From the NCBI RefSeq assembly GCF_902506575.1, contig NZ_LR732544.1, positions 6,997,679-7,031,924 on the forward strand: DNA of 34,246 nt, given 5' to 3'. A program made the position numbers and the translations under genes. The DNA comes from Streptomyces mexicanus (GTDB lineage: Bacteria; Actinomycetota; Actinomycetes; Streptomycetales; Streptomycetaceae). Positions 15,104 through 22,518 of the stretch are shown here, one piece after another; position 1 is the stretch's first letter; the number at the start of each line of letters is the position of its first letter. The notes beneath the pieces are model-generated. The model was not told the origin of the DNA, ran no database searches, and saw only the letters and a list, made by a program, of their open reading frames with translations.

Positions 15104-15163
15104 TTACCACTTGCTGGTCTCCTGCTCAGCGTCACGGGTGTCGATGAAGTCGCGGTCGCTCAT
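15104..15163 (-). CDS. Candidate 19-residue precursor or scaffold peptide
   Basis: A very short gene, ATG 15163 to TAA 15104-15106, encoding MSDRDFIDTRDAEQETSKW. GGAAGGAG lies about 6 bases before the ATG, stronger than most ribosome sites in the window. It is the first reading frame after the divergent promoter region and is followed by a stem-loop and then the enzyme operon on the same strand. The peptide is strongly acidic and hydrophilic up to residue 15 and ends in Thr-Ser-Lys-Trp, like a short leader with a C-terminal core. It has no Cys and no membrane character. Alternatives are a regulatory leader peptide (the single Trp codon just before the stop makes a classic Trp attenuator unlikely) or a chance frame. 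No match to a known precursor family was recognised. Confidence 0.6.
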   Translation of the reverse strand: MSDRDFIDTRDAEQETSKW

Positions 15164-15221
15164 GTGTCACTCCTTCCGCCGTATCGGATTGCCGTGGGCC
15201 GGATCGGCCGCACGGCCCGGA

Positions 15222-15251
15222 AGCATACGAAGAGCACGGAAGGCACGGCAA
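15222..15251 (-). promoter_or_regulatory. Possible promoter of the peptide/enzyme operon
   Basis: Read on the minus strand, TTGCCG (15251-15246) and TATGCT (15227-15222) are separated by 18 bases and would give a leader of roughly 50 bases before the peptide start. The match is moderate. The same intergenic region (15164-15351) must also hold a promoter for the divergent dioxygenase gene. Confidence 0.3.
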
Positions 15252-15351
15252 CGGCCTTGATACGCGGACGTTGAACATGAACATTTCCGTGGTATTGGCG
15301 GGTCGGCCGGCGGCGATCCGAGGTGGGACGAGGAGAGACGAGGAGAGAAGA

Positions 15352-16152
15352 ATGAGCGCCACGCATTACCGGGACGTACGCGACAGGGGATTCATGCGGC
15401 TCGACGGGCTGGTGGCGGGCGAGGCTCTCGCCCGGCTGCGCGGCGCGGTGGCCGATCTGGAGGAACTGGCCCGCGACCGCACGGTCTCCGGCGGGAACTT
15501 CGTCCTGGAGGCCCCCGGCATCGGCGGCTGGGCGGCCTGGCAGCAGGGTGCCCAGGCCCTCCCCGGGGTGCTGAGGTCGGCCGACCGCATCCACGAGCAC
15601 GTCCCCGAGTTCGCGGCCGTACAGCGGTCGCTGGACCTGGCCGGCGGGCCGGTGGCGGGGGCCGCCGGGAGCCCGGGCACCCTGGTCAACGCGTTTTTGT
15701 GGGCCAAGCCGCCCGTGGTGGGGTCGGCCAAGCCCTGGCATCAGGACATCGCCTTCGCGCCGCCCTCGTTCGGCGCCGAGGAGCACGGCATCGTGACGAT
15801 CTGGATCGCGCTGGAGCCGGCCACCGTGCGCAACGGCTGCCTGGAGTTCATCCCCGGCTCCCATCTGCTCGGGCTGTTCCCGCACACCGGGGACCGGGAG
15901 CGTCTGCCGGGTGAGCCGCCGCGGGCGGGCGCGGTGGAGCCGCACGTCGCGGACGAGCACCTGCCGCGCACGGCCGACCCGGTCGCCGTACCCCTCGAGC
16001 CCGGTTCCGCCGTCATGTTCGACGGCCTGGTGCTGCACCGTTCGGCGCCCAACACCACGGCGGCGGAGCCGCGCACGGCCGTCAGTTTCGTCTACCGGGT
16101 GCCGCGGCCCTCGTGGACCCGGATGGAGCCGGCCGCCGTGGTCCGGGCCTGA
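15352..16152 (+). CDS. Phytanoyl-CoA dioxygenase (PhyH)-type Fe(II)/2-oxoglutarate oxygenase
   Basis: A 266-residue member of the PhyH superfamily, which hydroxylates, desaturates, epoxidises or halogenates small molecules or carrier-bound substrates using Fe(II), O2 and usually 2-oxoglutarate. Seen: KPWHQDIAF with the HxD metal ligands (aspartate present, so hydroxylase rather than halogenase type), the middle segment GCLEFIPGSHLLG, and VMFDGLVLHRSAPNTTAAEPRTAVSFVYR with the distal histidine and the co-substrate arginine. ATG 15352 is chosen because AGGAG (15341-15345) stands 6 bases before it; the frame is open further upstream without a ribosome site. It is divergent from the 19-residue peptide gene, so it may act on the same intermediate. 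Confidence 0.9.
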   Translation: MSATHYRDVRDRGFMRLDGLVAGEALARLRGAVADLEELARDRTVSGGNFVLEAPGIGGWAAWQQGAQALPGVLRSADRIHEHVPEFAAVQRSLDLAGGPVAGAAGSPGTLVNAFLWAKPPVVGSAKPWHQDIAFAPPSFGAEEHGIVTIWIALEPATVRNGCLEFIPGSHLLGLFPHTGDRERLPGEPPRAGAVEPHVADEHLPRTADPVAVPLEPGSAVMFDGLVLHRSAPNTTAAEPRTAVSFVYRVPRPSWTRMEPAAVVRA

Positions 16153-16194
16153 CGTTCGACCGCGGCGGATCCGCAGTCGAACGCGGGCGTCAGG
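16148..16194. terminator. Inverted repeat between convergent genes; terminator that also resembles a StrR box
   Basis: CCTGACG (16148-16154) pairs with CGTCAGG (16188-16194), and TTCGAC (16155-16160) pairs with GTCGAA (16176-16181). The hairpin spans both stop codons and fits a shared terminator. The inner part, GTTCGACCG, 11 bases, CAGTCGAAC (16154-16182), also matches the published StrR-box pattern GTTCRACTG-N11-CRGTYGAAC at 17 of 18 fixed positions. Position between two 3' ends makes activation from here unlikely. Confidence 0.6.
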
Positions 16195-17467
16195 AGTCGG
16201 CCCTGCCGTCGAGGCCGTAGAACGCCTCGCCGTCGAGGTGGCGGATCGTGTTCAGGTCGCGCTGCACGACCTCCTCCAGGTCGTGCAGCAGCGTCACGAT
16301 GAGCGGATAGGTGAGGTCGTCGACCGTGCGGCGGATCCGCTGACCGGGTTTCACCAGCGTGCTCAGGCTGTGGAAGCTCTCCAGCCGCTCGATCTCCTCG
16401 ATGCCCCGGTACTCGCTGAGCACGCCCTCCACCGGCGAGACCATGCCGAAGATCGCGCTGTACCGGCGCACCCGGTAGGGCGTTCCGGCCCGGGCGTGGA
16501 ACCGCTCGGGCCGCAGGTAGGCGTCGACGGTCCACTCCAGCTGGGACTCGCCGATGCCCAGGCCGGCGCAGGCCGGGATGCCGCCGCCGGCGATCCGGGC
16601 ACCGACCTCGACCAGGCACGGCCCCTGCGGGGTCATCCTGATCTCCAGGTGTGCCGGGCCGTGGCGGATGCCGAGGGCGTCGAGCACCTGGAACGCGTAG
16701 TCGCGCAGCGGCTCCACGACCCGGCTCGCCGAGTCGGTCAGCGACAGGGCGTCGCAGAGGTCGACCACCCCGTTCGCGGTGAGGCGGCCGGTCCGCCACA
16801 CGTCGCACAGGTGGTGGCGGCCGTCCCGGCTGACGGTGTTCACCATGTACTCGGTGCCCGGCAGGTACTCCTGCGCCACGGCCCCCTTGTTGGGCTGGGA
16901 GAAGACGTCGTCGGCATCGGCGAGGGAGCGAAACGCCGCCACCGACTCCTCCGGGGTGTCGCAGAAAAAGACGCCCTGGCTGCCCGCGCTGCGCGGCGGC
17001 TTGACCACGACGCGCCCGCCCAGTTCGCGGTGCCAGGCGGCGAGTTCGTCCGCGTCGGTGGCGCGCAGCTGCCGGGCCGCGCGAAGTCCCGCGGCGCGCA
17101 CCGCCTCGACCATGAGATGCTTGTCGCGCCGCGCGGCGCTCAGGGCGGTGCCGTTGCCCGGCAGGCCGAGCCGCTCCGCGAGCAGGTCCGCGAACTCCAC
17201 CCCGCTCTCCCCGCCCGCGACCACCGCGACCGGCGCGAACGCCTTGACAGCCGCCACCGTGGCCTCCAGGTCGCCGTCGTGCACGATATCGGCGACGAAA
17301 TCCTCCGGGACGTACGGCGCTGCGCGGTACACGTACGGCACTTCACGAGTGCTCTGCACCCGGACAATGGCACTTCCCTGTTCCAGGAATTTCAGGACGA
17401 GTGAGCGGACCGCGGCCCAGGCGTCCACCATCACGATGCACGGGCGTCCATCTATTGCTGCTGTCAT
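16190..17467 (-). CDS. ATP-grasp carboxylate-amine (amino acid) ligase
   Basis: A 425-residue ATP-grasp enzyme of the L-amino-acid ligase type, which activates a carboxylate as acyl phosphate and couples it to an amine or amino acid. The sequence shows the N-terminal Rossmann-like part, RDKHLMVEAVRAAGL, the ATP-lid strand GGRVVVKPPRSAGSQGVFF, VAQEYLPGTEYMVNTVSRDG, and the metal-binding end HLEIRMTPQGPCLVEVGARIAGGG. Length is normal. Start ATG 17467 has no ribosome site; TACTTT six bases before the ATG could be a -10 element, so the message may be leaderless. It is convergent with the dioxygenase and divergent from the exporter. A plausible role is attaching an amino acid to the product or to a peptide scaffold. 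Confidence 0.9.
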   Translation of the reverse strand: MTAAIDGRPCIVMVDAWAAVRSLVLKFLEQGSAIVRVQSTREVPYVYRAAPYVPEDFVADIVHDGDLEATVAAVKAFAPVAVVAGGESGVEFADLLAERLGLPGNGTALSAARRDKHLMVEAVRAAGLRAARQLRATDADELAAWHRELGGRVVVKPPRSAGSQGVFFCDTPEESVAAFRSLADADDVFSQPNKGAVAQEYLPGTEYMVNTVSRDGRHHLCDVWRTGRLTANGVVDLCDALSLTDSASRVVEPLRDYAFQVLDALGIRHGPAHLEIRMTPQGPCLVEVGARIAGGGIPACAGLGIGESQLEWTVDAYLRPERFHARAGTPYRVRRYSAIFGMVSPVEGVLSEYRGIEEIERLESFHSLSTLVKPGQRIRRTVDDLTYPLIVTLLHDLEEVVQRDLNTIRHLDGEAFYGLDGRADS

Positions 17468-17544
17468 GTGTTCAAAGTAGAGAGAGCGGCCCCTCGCCGA
17501 AAGACGTTCAACTCTGGGATCCTTCCCCTCCGGAGGAGTGCCTG

Positions 17545-18732
17545 ATGACGTCTTTTCTCGCAGGAGTGCGCTCGCCGCACTGCACCCCGGTATTGCTGTT
17601 CGTCAACGCCTTCGGCAGTTTTCTGGTCCTGGTGAGCCTTTCCACGCTCGTGGAGTCGGCCACCGGATCGGGGCTGCTCGCGGCGGCCGTGCTGAGCGCG
17701 CCGTGGCTGCCCGCGCTGCTGCTGGCCGGACCGCTCAACCGGCTGCTCGCCCGGCACGCTCCGGAGCGGCTGGTGCGGCTGGCCGAGGCGACGAGCCTGG
17801 GGCTGACCGCCGCGGCGCTCGTGGCTCCGCAGCGGGCGCTCCTCGCGGTCGCCGCCGCACTGCTGCTGGCCCGTGGGTACTTCGAGGCGGTCACCCGCTC
17901 GGCCACCGCGCTCGTGCTGCGCGAGACGGTGCCCGAGCAGCGGCTGGACCGGGCGAACACCGTCGCCGAGATCGGCAAGCTGACCGGCCTGAGCGTCGGC
18001 GCGGCACTGGCCGGCCCGGCCGCGTCCGTGCTGTCGCTGCGCGGACTGATCGCGGTGAACGCGGCGACGCTGGTGCTCAGCGCACTGCTCGCGTGGGCGC
18101 TGCCGTCCACACCGCAGCAGGCCGCCCCCGCGGACGATGCCAAGGCCGCCGCCCGGCCGCGGGTCGTCGATCCCGTGCTGCGCCGGCTGTTCGCCCGTTT
18201 CCTGCTGGTGTCCTTCTGGCAGGGCTTCCACACGGTGGCCGTCACCGTCGTCCCGGTCCAGTTGCTCGGCGGCGGCACCCGCCTGGTGGGTGTGTTCGTC
18301 GCCGTCTCCTCGGTGGCTCTGTTCACGGGGTCGCTCGCCGCCCTGCCGGCCCAGCGCTACCTGACCCGCGTGCCCTCGGCCGTGTGGGCGGTGCTTCCCG
18401 TGGCGCCCCTGCTGGCGGCGGTGCTGGTCGGCCGTACGGTGCCGACGCTTGTGCTGTACGCGCTGTTCCTGGTCCTCTTCGAGGTGGCCTACCTGCACTG
18501 CAACAACCGGCTCCTGGCCACGGCCCGCCCCGCCGAGCTGCCGTCGGTGGTGACGCTGCGGGCCACCCTGCTGCCCTCGGGCGTGGCGGTTTCCATCCTG
18601 GCGCTGGGTGCGCTGTGCGACCTGGTGGGTTTGGTGTCCACCGCCTTTGTGGTGGCCGTCGTCACCGTCGTGGTCACCGCCTCGACCGGCACCGCCGGGC
18701 CCGCCTGGCGGCGACGCGTGCAGGACGCCTGA
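17545..18732 (+). CDS. Major facilitator superfamily transporter, probable product exporter
   Basis: A 395-residue membrane protein with about ten to twelve hydrophobic helices (for example FVNAFGSFLVLVSLSTLV, LAVAAALLLARGYF, STAFVVAVVTVVVT). A polar central loop near residue 190 (STPQQAAPADDAKAAARPR) divides two halves, as in MFS carriers. ATG 17545 follows GGAGGAG at a good distance; the frame is open further upstream but without a start signal. It is the first gene of a plus-strand pair with the glycosyltransferase, and divergent from the ATP-grasp ligase. A proton-driven exporter of the cluster product is the usual role in this context; substrate unproven. Confidence 0.85.
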   Translation: MTSFLAGVRSPHCTPVLLFVNAFGSFLVLVSLSTLVESATGSGLLAAAVLSAPWLPALLLAGPLNRLLARHAPERLVRLAEATSLGLTAAALVAPQRALLAVAAALLLARGYFEAVTRSATALVLRETVPEQRLDRANTVAEIGKLTGLSVGAALAGPAASVLSLRGLIAVNAATLVLSALLAWALPSTPQQAAPADDAKAAARPRVVDPVLRRLFARFLLVSFWQGFHTVAVTVVPVQLLGGGTRLVGVFVAVSSVALFTGSLAALPAQRYLTRVPSAVWAVLPVAPLLAAVLVGRTVPTLVLYALFLVLFEVAYLHCNNRLLATARPAELPSVVTLRATLLPSGVAVSILALGALCDLVGLVSTAFVVAVVTVVVTASTGTAGPAWRRRVQDA

Positions 18733-18815
18733 CCAGGACGGCGAGGGCCGCGCGGGCCGGGCAGTGCGGCGTTCGTCCCTGATCCTCCGTTCCCGACTGT
18801 CAAGGAAGTGCCGTC

Positions 18816-20135
18816 GTGCGGGTCCTCGTCGTGCCGTTTCCCTGGAAGGCTCATGTGTTCAACCTCGTGCCGCTCGCCTGGTCGTTGCGGACGGCCGGGC
18901 ACGAGGTGCGGGTGGCCTGCTGGCCGAATCTGCTCGACGTCGTCACCTCGGCCGGGCTGACGGCCGTGGCCGTCGGCCCCGGCGAGACACCGGAGGTGCG
19001 CAGGCAGCGGGACCGGCGCCAGACGTCCGAGCGCGCCGCCGCGGCGAAACGTGCCCCGCGGCAGGGGCTCGACCCGCTGTTCGACATACGGCCGGATCGC
19101 GAGCGGCTGGACTGGGAGCAGGCCTGCCGGGTCTTCGACGATCTGGTGCTGCCGCAGGCACGGCGCTCCAACGACTCGATGATGGACGACCTGGTCGCCG
19201 CGGCCCGCGCCTGGCGGCCCGATCTGGTGCTGTGGGGCGCCAAGGCGTTCGCGGGCGCGGTGGCCGCCGAGGCCGTGGGCGCGGCGCACGCCCGGGTGCT
19301 GTACTCCGTCGACGTCTACACCCGGATGCGACAGGACTTCCTGCACGCCCGGGCTCAGCAGCCGCCGGAGCGGCGCACCGACGCGATGCGGGACTGGCTG
19401 TCCGGCTGGGCGCGGCGGTACGGCGTCGCGTTCTGCGAGGACCTGGTCAACGGCCAGTTCACCGTCGCCCCGCTGCCCGAGGCGTTCCGGCCCGATCCCG
19501 GGCCGACCGTGCTGCCCGTGCAGTTCGTGCCCTACAACGGTCCGGCCGTGGTGCCCGGGTGGCTCGCCGGGCCGCCGCCGGCGCCGCGGGTGCTGATGAC
19601 GTTCGGCGACTCGGTCGACGACCGGCCGACCCGGCTCCCGCTGCCCGTGGAGGGCATCCAGGGCATCCTCGGCGCGGTGGCCGGCCTGGAGATGGAGCTG
19701 GTGCTGGCCGTGCCGCCGGAGGTCCGCCAGGAGCTGCGGGAGGTGCCGGCCAACACCCGTCTGGTGGAGTCCGTCCCCCTTGCCGAGGTGCTGCCGACGT
19801 GCTCGGCCGTGGTGCACCACGGCGGCACCTGGTCGTTCGGCTGCGCGCTGCGCCACGGCGTGCCCCAGCTCCTGATCAGCCGGGCGTTCGACGCGCCGCT
19901 GAAGTTCCGGTGCCTGCGGGCCGCGGGCGCGGGGCTCGCCATGACGCCCGCGCAGGCGGACGGGCCGGCGGTCCGTGCCGCCCTCGTCCGCCTGCTGCAC
20001 GACGCGGACCTGCGGGCGAACGCGGTACGGCTGCGGGAGCAGATGCTGGCCCTGCCCGCGCCCAACGACCTGGCGCGGACGCTGGAGACCCTGGCCGCCG
20101 CCCACCGGCCGGGGCCGGTGCCCGCCCCGCGCTGA
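18816..20135 (+). CDS. GT1-family glycosyltransferase (macrolide/aromatic polyketide type)
   Basis: A 439-residue GT-B glycosyltransferase, which transfers an NDP-deoxysugar to an acceptor in the cytoplasm. It shows the N-terminal LVVPFPWKAHVFNLVPLAWSLRTAGHEV and the nucleotide-sugar end VVHHGGTWSFGCALRHGVPQLLI. The usual motif reads HHGGAGT in this family; here Ala-Gly are missing and Thr follows directly, a possible donor-specificity change. Start GTG 18816 with AAGGAAG. No P450-like activator partner (as for DesVII/EryCIII relatives) lies beside it; the P450 at 32702 has a normal haem cysteine. Deoxysugar genes at 22519-24869 would provide the donor. Confidence 0.9.
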   Translation: MRVLVVPFPWKAHVFNLVPLAWSLRTAGHEVRVACWPNLLDVVTSAGLTAVAVGPGETPEVRRQRDRRQTSERAAAAKRAPRQGLDPLFDIRPDRERLDWEQACRVFDDLVLPQARRSNDSMMDDLVAAARAWRPDLVLWGAKAFAGAVAAEAVGAAHARVLYSVDVYTRMRQDFLHARAQQPPERRTDAMRDWLSGWARRYGVAFCEDLVNGQFTVAPLPEAFRPDPGPTVLPVQFVPYNGPAVVPGWLAGPPPAPRVLMTFGDSVDDRPTRLPLPVEGIQGILGAVAGLEMELVLAVPPEVRQELREVPANTRLVESVPLAEVLPTCSAVVHHGGTWSFGCALRHGVPQLLISRAFDAPLKFRCLRAAGAGLAMTPAQADGPAVRAALVRLLHDADLRANAVRLREQMLALPAPNDLARTLETLAAAHRPGPVPAPR

Positions 20136-20167
20136 CCGGCGCAGGCCGGCGCAGGCCGGGCGGGAAC

Positions 20168-20206
20168 GCGGACGGGCCCCGCGTGCTCCACGCGGGGCCC
20201 GTCCGC
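20168..20206. terminator. Bidirectional Rho-independent terminator
   Basis: A perfect 18-bp inverted repeat (20168-20185 with 20189-20206) around CTC lies between the convergent glycosyltransferase and Tap-like hydrolase. A short CCGGCGCAGG direct repeat precedes it. Confidence 0.9.
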
Positions 20207-20214
20207 CGGTTGCG

Positions 20215-21762
20215 TCAGGACGCGGGGACCGGGTCGGCCGGCGCCTGGCAGACGGCGTCGACCCCCTCCTTGGAGGCGGGACGGGTGCCGTCCCGGAAGA
20301 AGTCCCCGACGTACTTGTTCAGGCAGGGGTCGTTGTTCGCCGACAGCGCCGCGCCGACGTTGTGGCCGCCCCGCTCCAGCACCAGCCGGGAGTTGGGGAA
20401 CAGCTCGTGCGTCTCGACGGCGCCGCGGGTGCCGTGCGCGGTGTCGAACTGGGGCTGCACCAGCAGGACGCTCACCTGGTCGTTGCCGACCGTGAGCGGC
20501 GTGCTCCGCGCGGGCTGCGGCCAGAACGCGCACGGCGCGTCGTACCAGGCGTTGGTCCAGGTCAGGACCCGGTCACCGGCGTCGTACTGGCGCCAGTGGT
20601 CCGTGCTCCAGCGGTTCCAGTTCCGCGGCCAGGGGCCGTCGAGGCAGTTGACCGCGTTGGTCATGGCGTGCCGGTTCTGGTGCGGGAAGCCCGGCGGGGT
20701 GAAGGTGGCCCGCAGCGACGCCGGGTCCTTGCGCACCACCCAGTCGGAGAGCACCTTCGCCCGGGAGAGCCAGGTCCAGCTGCGGTAGACGACCGGCTCG
20801 AAGATGTCCGCCCACTCCATCGGGCCGATCTTGCCGTCCAGGGGCGCCGCCCGCAGCGCGTCCTGCCCCTTGTAGTAGTTCGCCTCCACCTCGTCCGCGG
20901 TCGTGCCCAGCCCGTAGACGGCGTCGTACTTGGCGACCCAGGCGAAGAAGATCTTCGCGTTGCGCTCGGACAGCGCGTCCTTGCGCAGGCTGTTGCGGTA
21001 CCCCACCGTGCTGGGGCGCACCACGCTGTCCAGCACCATCCGCTCCAGCCGCTGCGGGAACAGCGTGGCGTAGACCGAGCCGAGGTAGGTGCCCCAGTCG
21101 GTGCCGAAGTAGGTGATCTTCTCCTGGCCGAGGGCGATCCGTATCCGGTCCACATCGCGCGCCGCGTCCTCGGTGCTCAGGTGGCGCAGCACGTCGCCGT
21201 ACTTCGCGCCGCAGCTTTCGGCGTAGGCGCGGGCCCGGTCCACCCACTCCTGCTCGGCGGCGGGCGTGCCCGGCACCGGGTCCGGCTGCGCGTGCCCGGG
21301 GGCGATGTAGTCGACGTCGCAGACCACGGCCGGCTCGCTGGCGCCGACGCCGCGCGGGTCGAAGCCGATCCAGTCGTAGGCGGCGCCGACGTCCTGGGCC
21401 AGCCCGGTGGTGCCCTGGGCGTACCGGGTGGGCAGGTCACGGCCGATGCCGCCGGGCCACTGGCCGCGGTTGAGGATGACGACGCCCTTGTACTGGCTGT
21501 CGGGGACGGTGTGCTTGGCCCGCGTCAGCGCCAGGCTGATCTTCCTGCCCTCGGGGGCGTCGTAGTCGAGCGGCACCTGCACGGTGCCGCATTCCAGGCC
21601 CTTGAGCATGTCGCCGAGGACCGGATCACCCCCCGCACACGGCACCCAGTCGACGCTGCCGGCGGCCGGGCCGGCCGCATCGTTCGCCACCGCGACCGGG
21701 GCGACAGCCGTACCCACCAGCGCGGCCGCGACCGCCGGTATGACCCACGCAAGCTTTCTCAC
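20215..21762 (-). CDS. Secreted tripeptidyl aminopeptidase-like alpha/beta hydrolase with Ser-to-Asp nucleophile change
   Basis: A 515-residue protein of the Tap/SlpD/SlpE family of exported Streptomyces hydrolases, with a Sec signal (MRKLAWVIPAVAAALVGTAV, cleavage after about AVA). Conserved parts include DWIGFDPRGVGASEP, the C-terminal TAP-like domain (CAFWPQPARSTP, LLVQPQFDTAHGTRGAVET) and GGHNVGAALSANNDPCLNKYVGDFF with the catalytic histidine region. The nucleophile elbow, normally G-x-S-x-G, is YFGTDWGTYLG: Asp222 replaces serine (codon GAC, two changes from AGC). The oxyanion segment is also altered (NRGQWPGGIG instead of NPGGPGGSG). GxDWG is the elbow of epoxide hydrolases and dehalogenases, so the enzyme could have changed chemistry or be a binding protein. 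GTG 21762 follows AGGAGGGG. Confidence 0.9.
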   Translation of the reverse strand: MRKLAWVIPAVAAALVGTAVAPVAVANDAAGPAAGSVDWVPCAGGDPVLGDMLKGLECGTVQVPLDYDAPEGRKISLALTRAKHTVPDSQYKGVVILNRGQWPGGIGRDLPTRYAQGTTGLAQDVGAAYDWIGFDPRGVGASEPAVVCDVDYIAPGHAQPDPVPGTPAAEQEWVDRARAYAESCGAKYGDVLRHLSTEDAARDVDRIRIALGQEKITYFGTDWGTYLGSVYATLFPQRLERMVLDSVVRPSTVGYRNSLRKDALSERNAKIFFAWVAKYDAVYGLGTTADEVEANYYKGQDALRAAPLDGKIGPMEWADIFEPVVYRSWTWLSRAKVLSDWVVRKDPASLRATFTPPGFPHQNRHAMTNAVNCLDGPWPRNWNRWSTDHWRQYDAGDRVLTWTNAWYDAPCAFWPQPARSTPLTVGNDQVSVLLVQPQFDTAHGTRGAVETHELFPNSRLVLERGGHNVGAALSANNDPCLNKYVGDFFRDGTRPASKEGVDAVCQAPADPVPAS

Positions 21763-21926
21763 GGATTTCCCCTCCTAGTTCAGCGCGCTCGCAGCGTGGC
21801 ACCGGTCCGTCGGTTCACGCTCAAGAACGCCTGGAAATCGCCTTGAGGCGACAGGGGGGAAGATGCAAGGGGTTTCTCCATTTCCCTAGCATGGGGCGAC
21901 GCAATTCCTCACCCCCGGGAGCGAGA

Positions 21927-22280
21927 ATGGCTGACGCAGCCGTCCAGGGAATCAAGACCGTGCTGCACCCCGTGGCGGACGTGGCAGCGGCCAAGAAGCT
22001 GTACACCGCCGTGTTCGGCATCGAGCCGCAGAACGACTCGGAGTACTACGTCGGGTTCGACGTCGCGGGCCAGCACATCGGGCTGGTGCCGGCGGGCGCG
22101 CAGGGCATCACCGGGCAGGTCGCCTACCTGCACGTGGCCGACCTCGACGCGAAACTGGCCGAGATCACCGCTGCGGGCGGCACCGTGAGCAGCCCTCCCA
22201 AGGAGGTCGGCGCCGGCCGGCGCGTGGCGACCGTCACCGACCTCGACGGCAACGTCCTCGGACTGCTGCAGGACAGCTGA
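21927..22280 (+). CDS. Small VOC (glyoxalase/bleomycin-resistance fold) protein
   Basis: A 117-residue single-domain vicinal-oxygen-chelate protein: VLHPVADVAAAKKLYTAVFGIEP, YYVGFDVAGQHIGLVP, VAYLHVADLDAKLAEITAAGG, and VATVTDLDGNVLGLLQ. Two such beta-alpha-beta-beta-beta modules form the ligand site, usually in a dimer. ATG 21927 follows GGGAG; the frame is open upstream to 21843 but without a start signal. It is divergent from the secreted Tap-like hydrolase. Roles in clusters range from drug sequestration (resistance) to cyclase or dioxygenase steps; without further motifs the role stays open. Confidence 0.85.
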   Translation: MADAAVQGIKTVLHPVADVAAAKKLYTAVFGIEPQNDSEYYVGFDVAGQHIGLVPAGAQGITGQVAYLHVADLDAKLAEITAAGGTVSSPPKEVGAGRRVATVTDLDGNVLGLLQDS

Positions 22281-22518
22281 CGCCGCGTCCCCGGCCCCGC
22301 GTCCCCGGCCGCCCCCGGAGCCTGTCGAGCCCGTCTCGAGAAGGCTTCGAGGGCGGCCGTCCAGTCTCTCCCCGCAGGGTGGGTGGAGACCGCCCGCGTC
22401 ACCCGTCCCCCGGGCACCGGCCCGGCGTCGACGCGCAGCGGCCCTCGAGGGAAGCCACCCCCAAGGGAAGGGAAAAGGACATGCTTCGAGCGCGGAATTC
22501 CGGCTGCGACGTGGTCGC

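Noticed and set aside
15104..15163. The 19-residue peptide as a classical Trp attenuation leader
   Set aside because: Only one Trp codon is present, at the last position, and no tryptophan biosynthesis gene follows. Not excluded as another kind of regulatory leader.
15164..15351. A full StrR box between the peptide gene and the dioxygenase
   Set aside because: Only a GTTGAAC half site (15270-15276) is present; the partner half is absent at the required spacing.
17461..17544. A full StrR box in the ATP-grasp/exporter promoter region
   Set aside because: GTTCAACTC near 17508 is a good left half, but no right half follows at the 11-base spacing.
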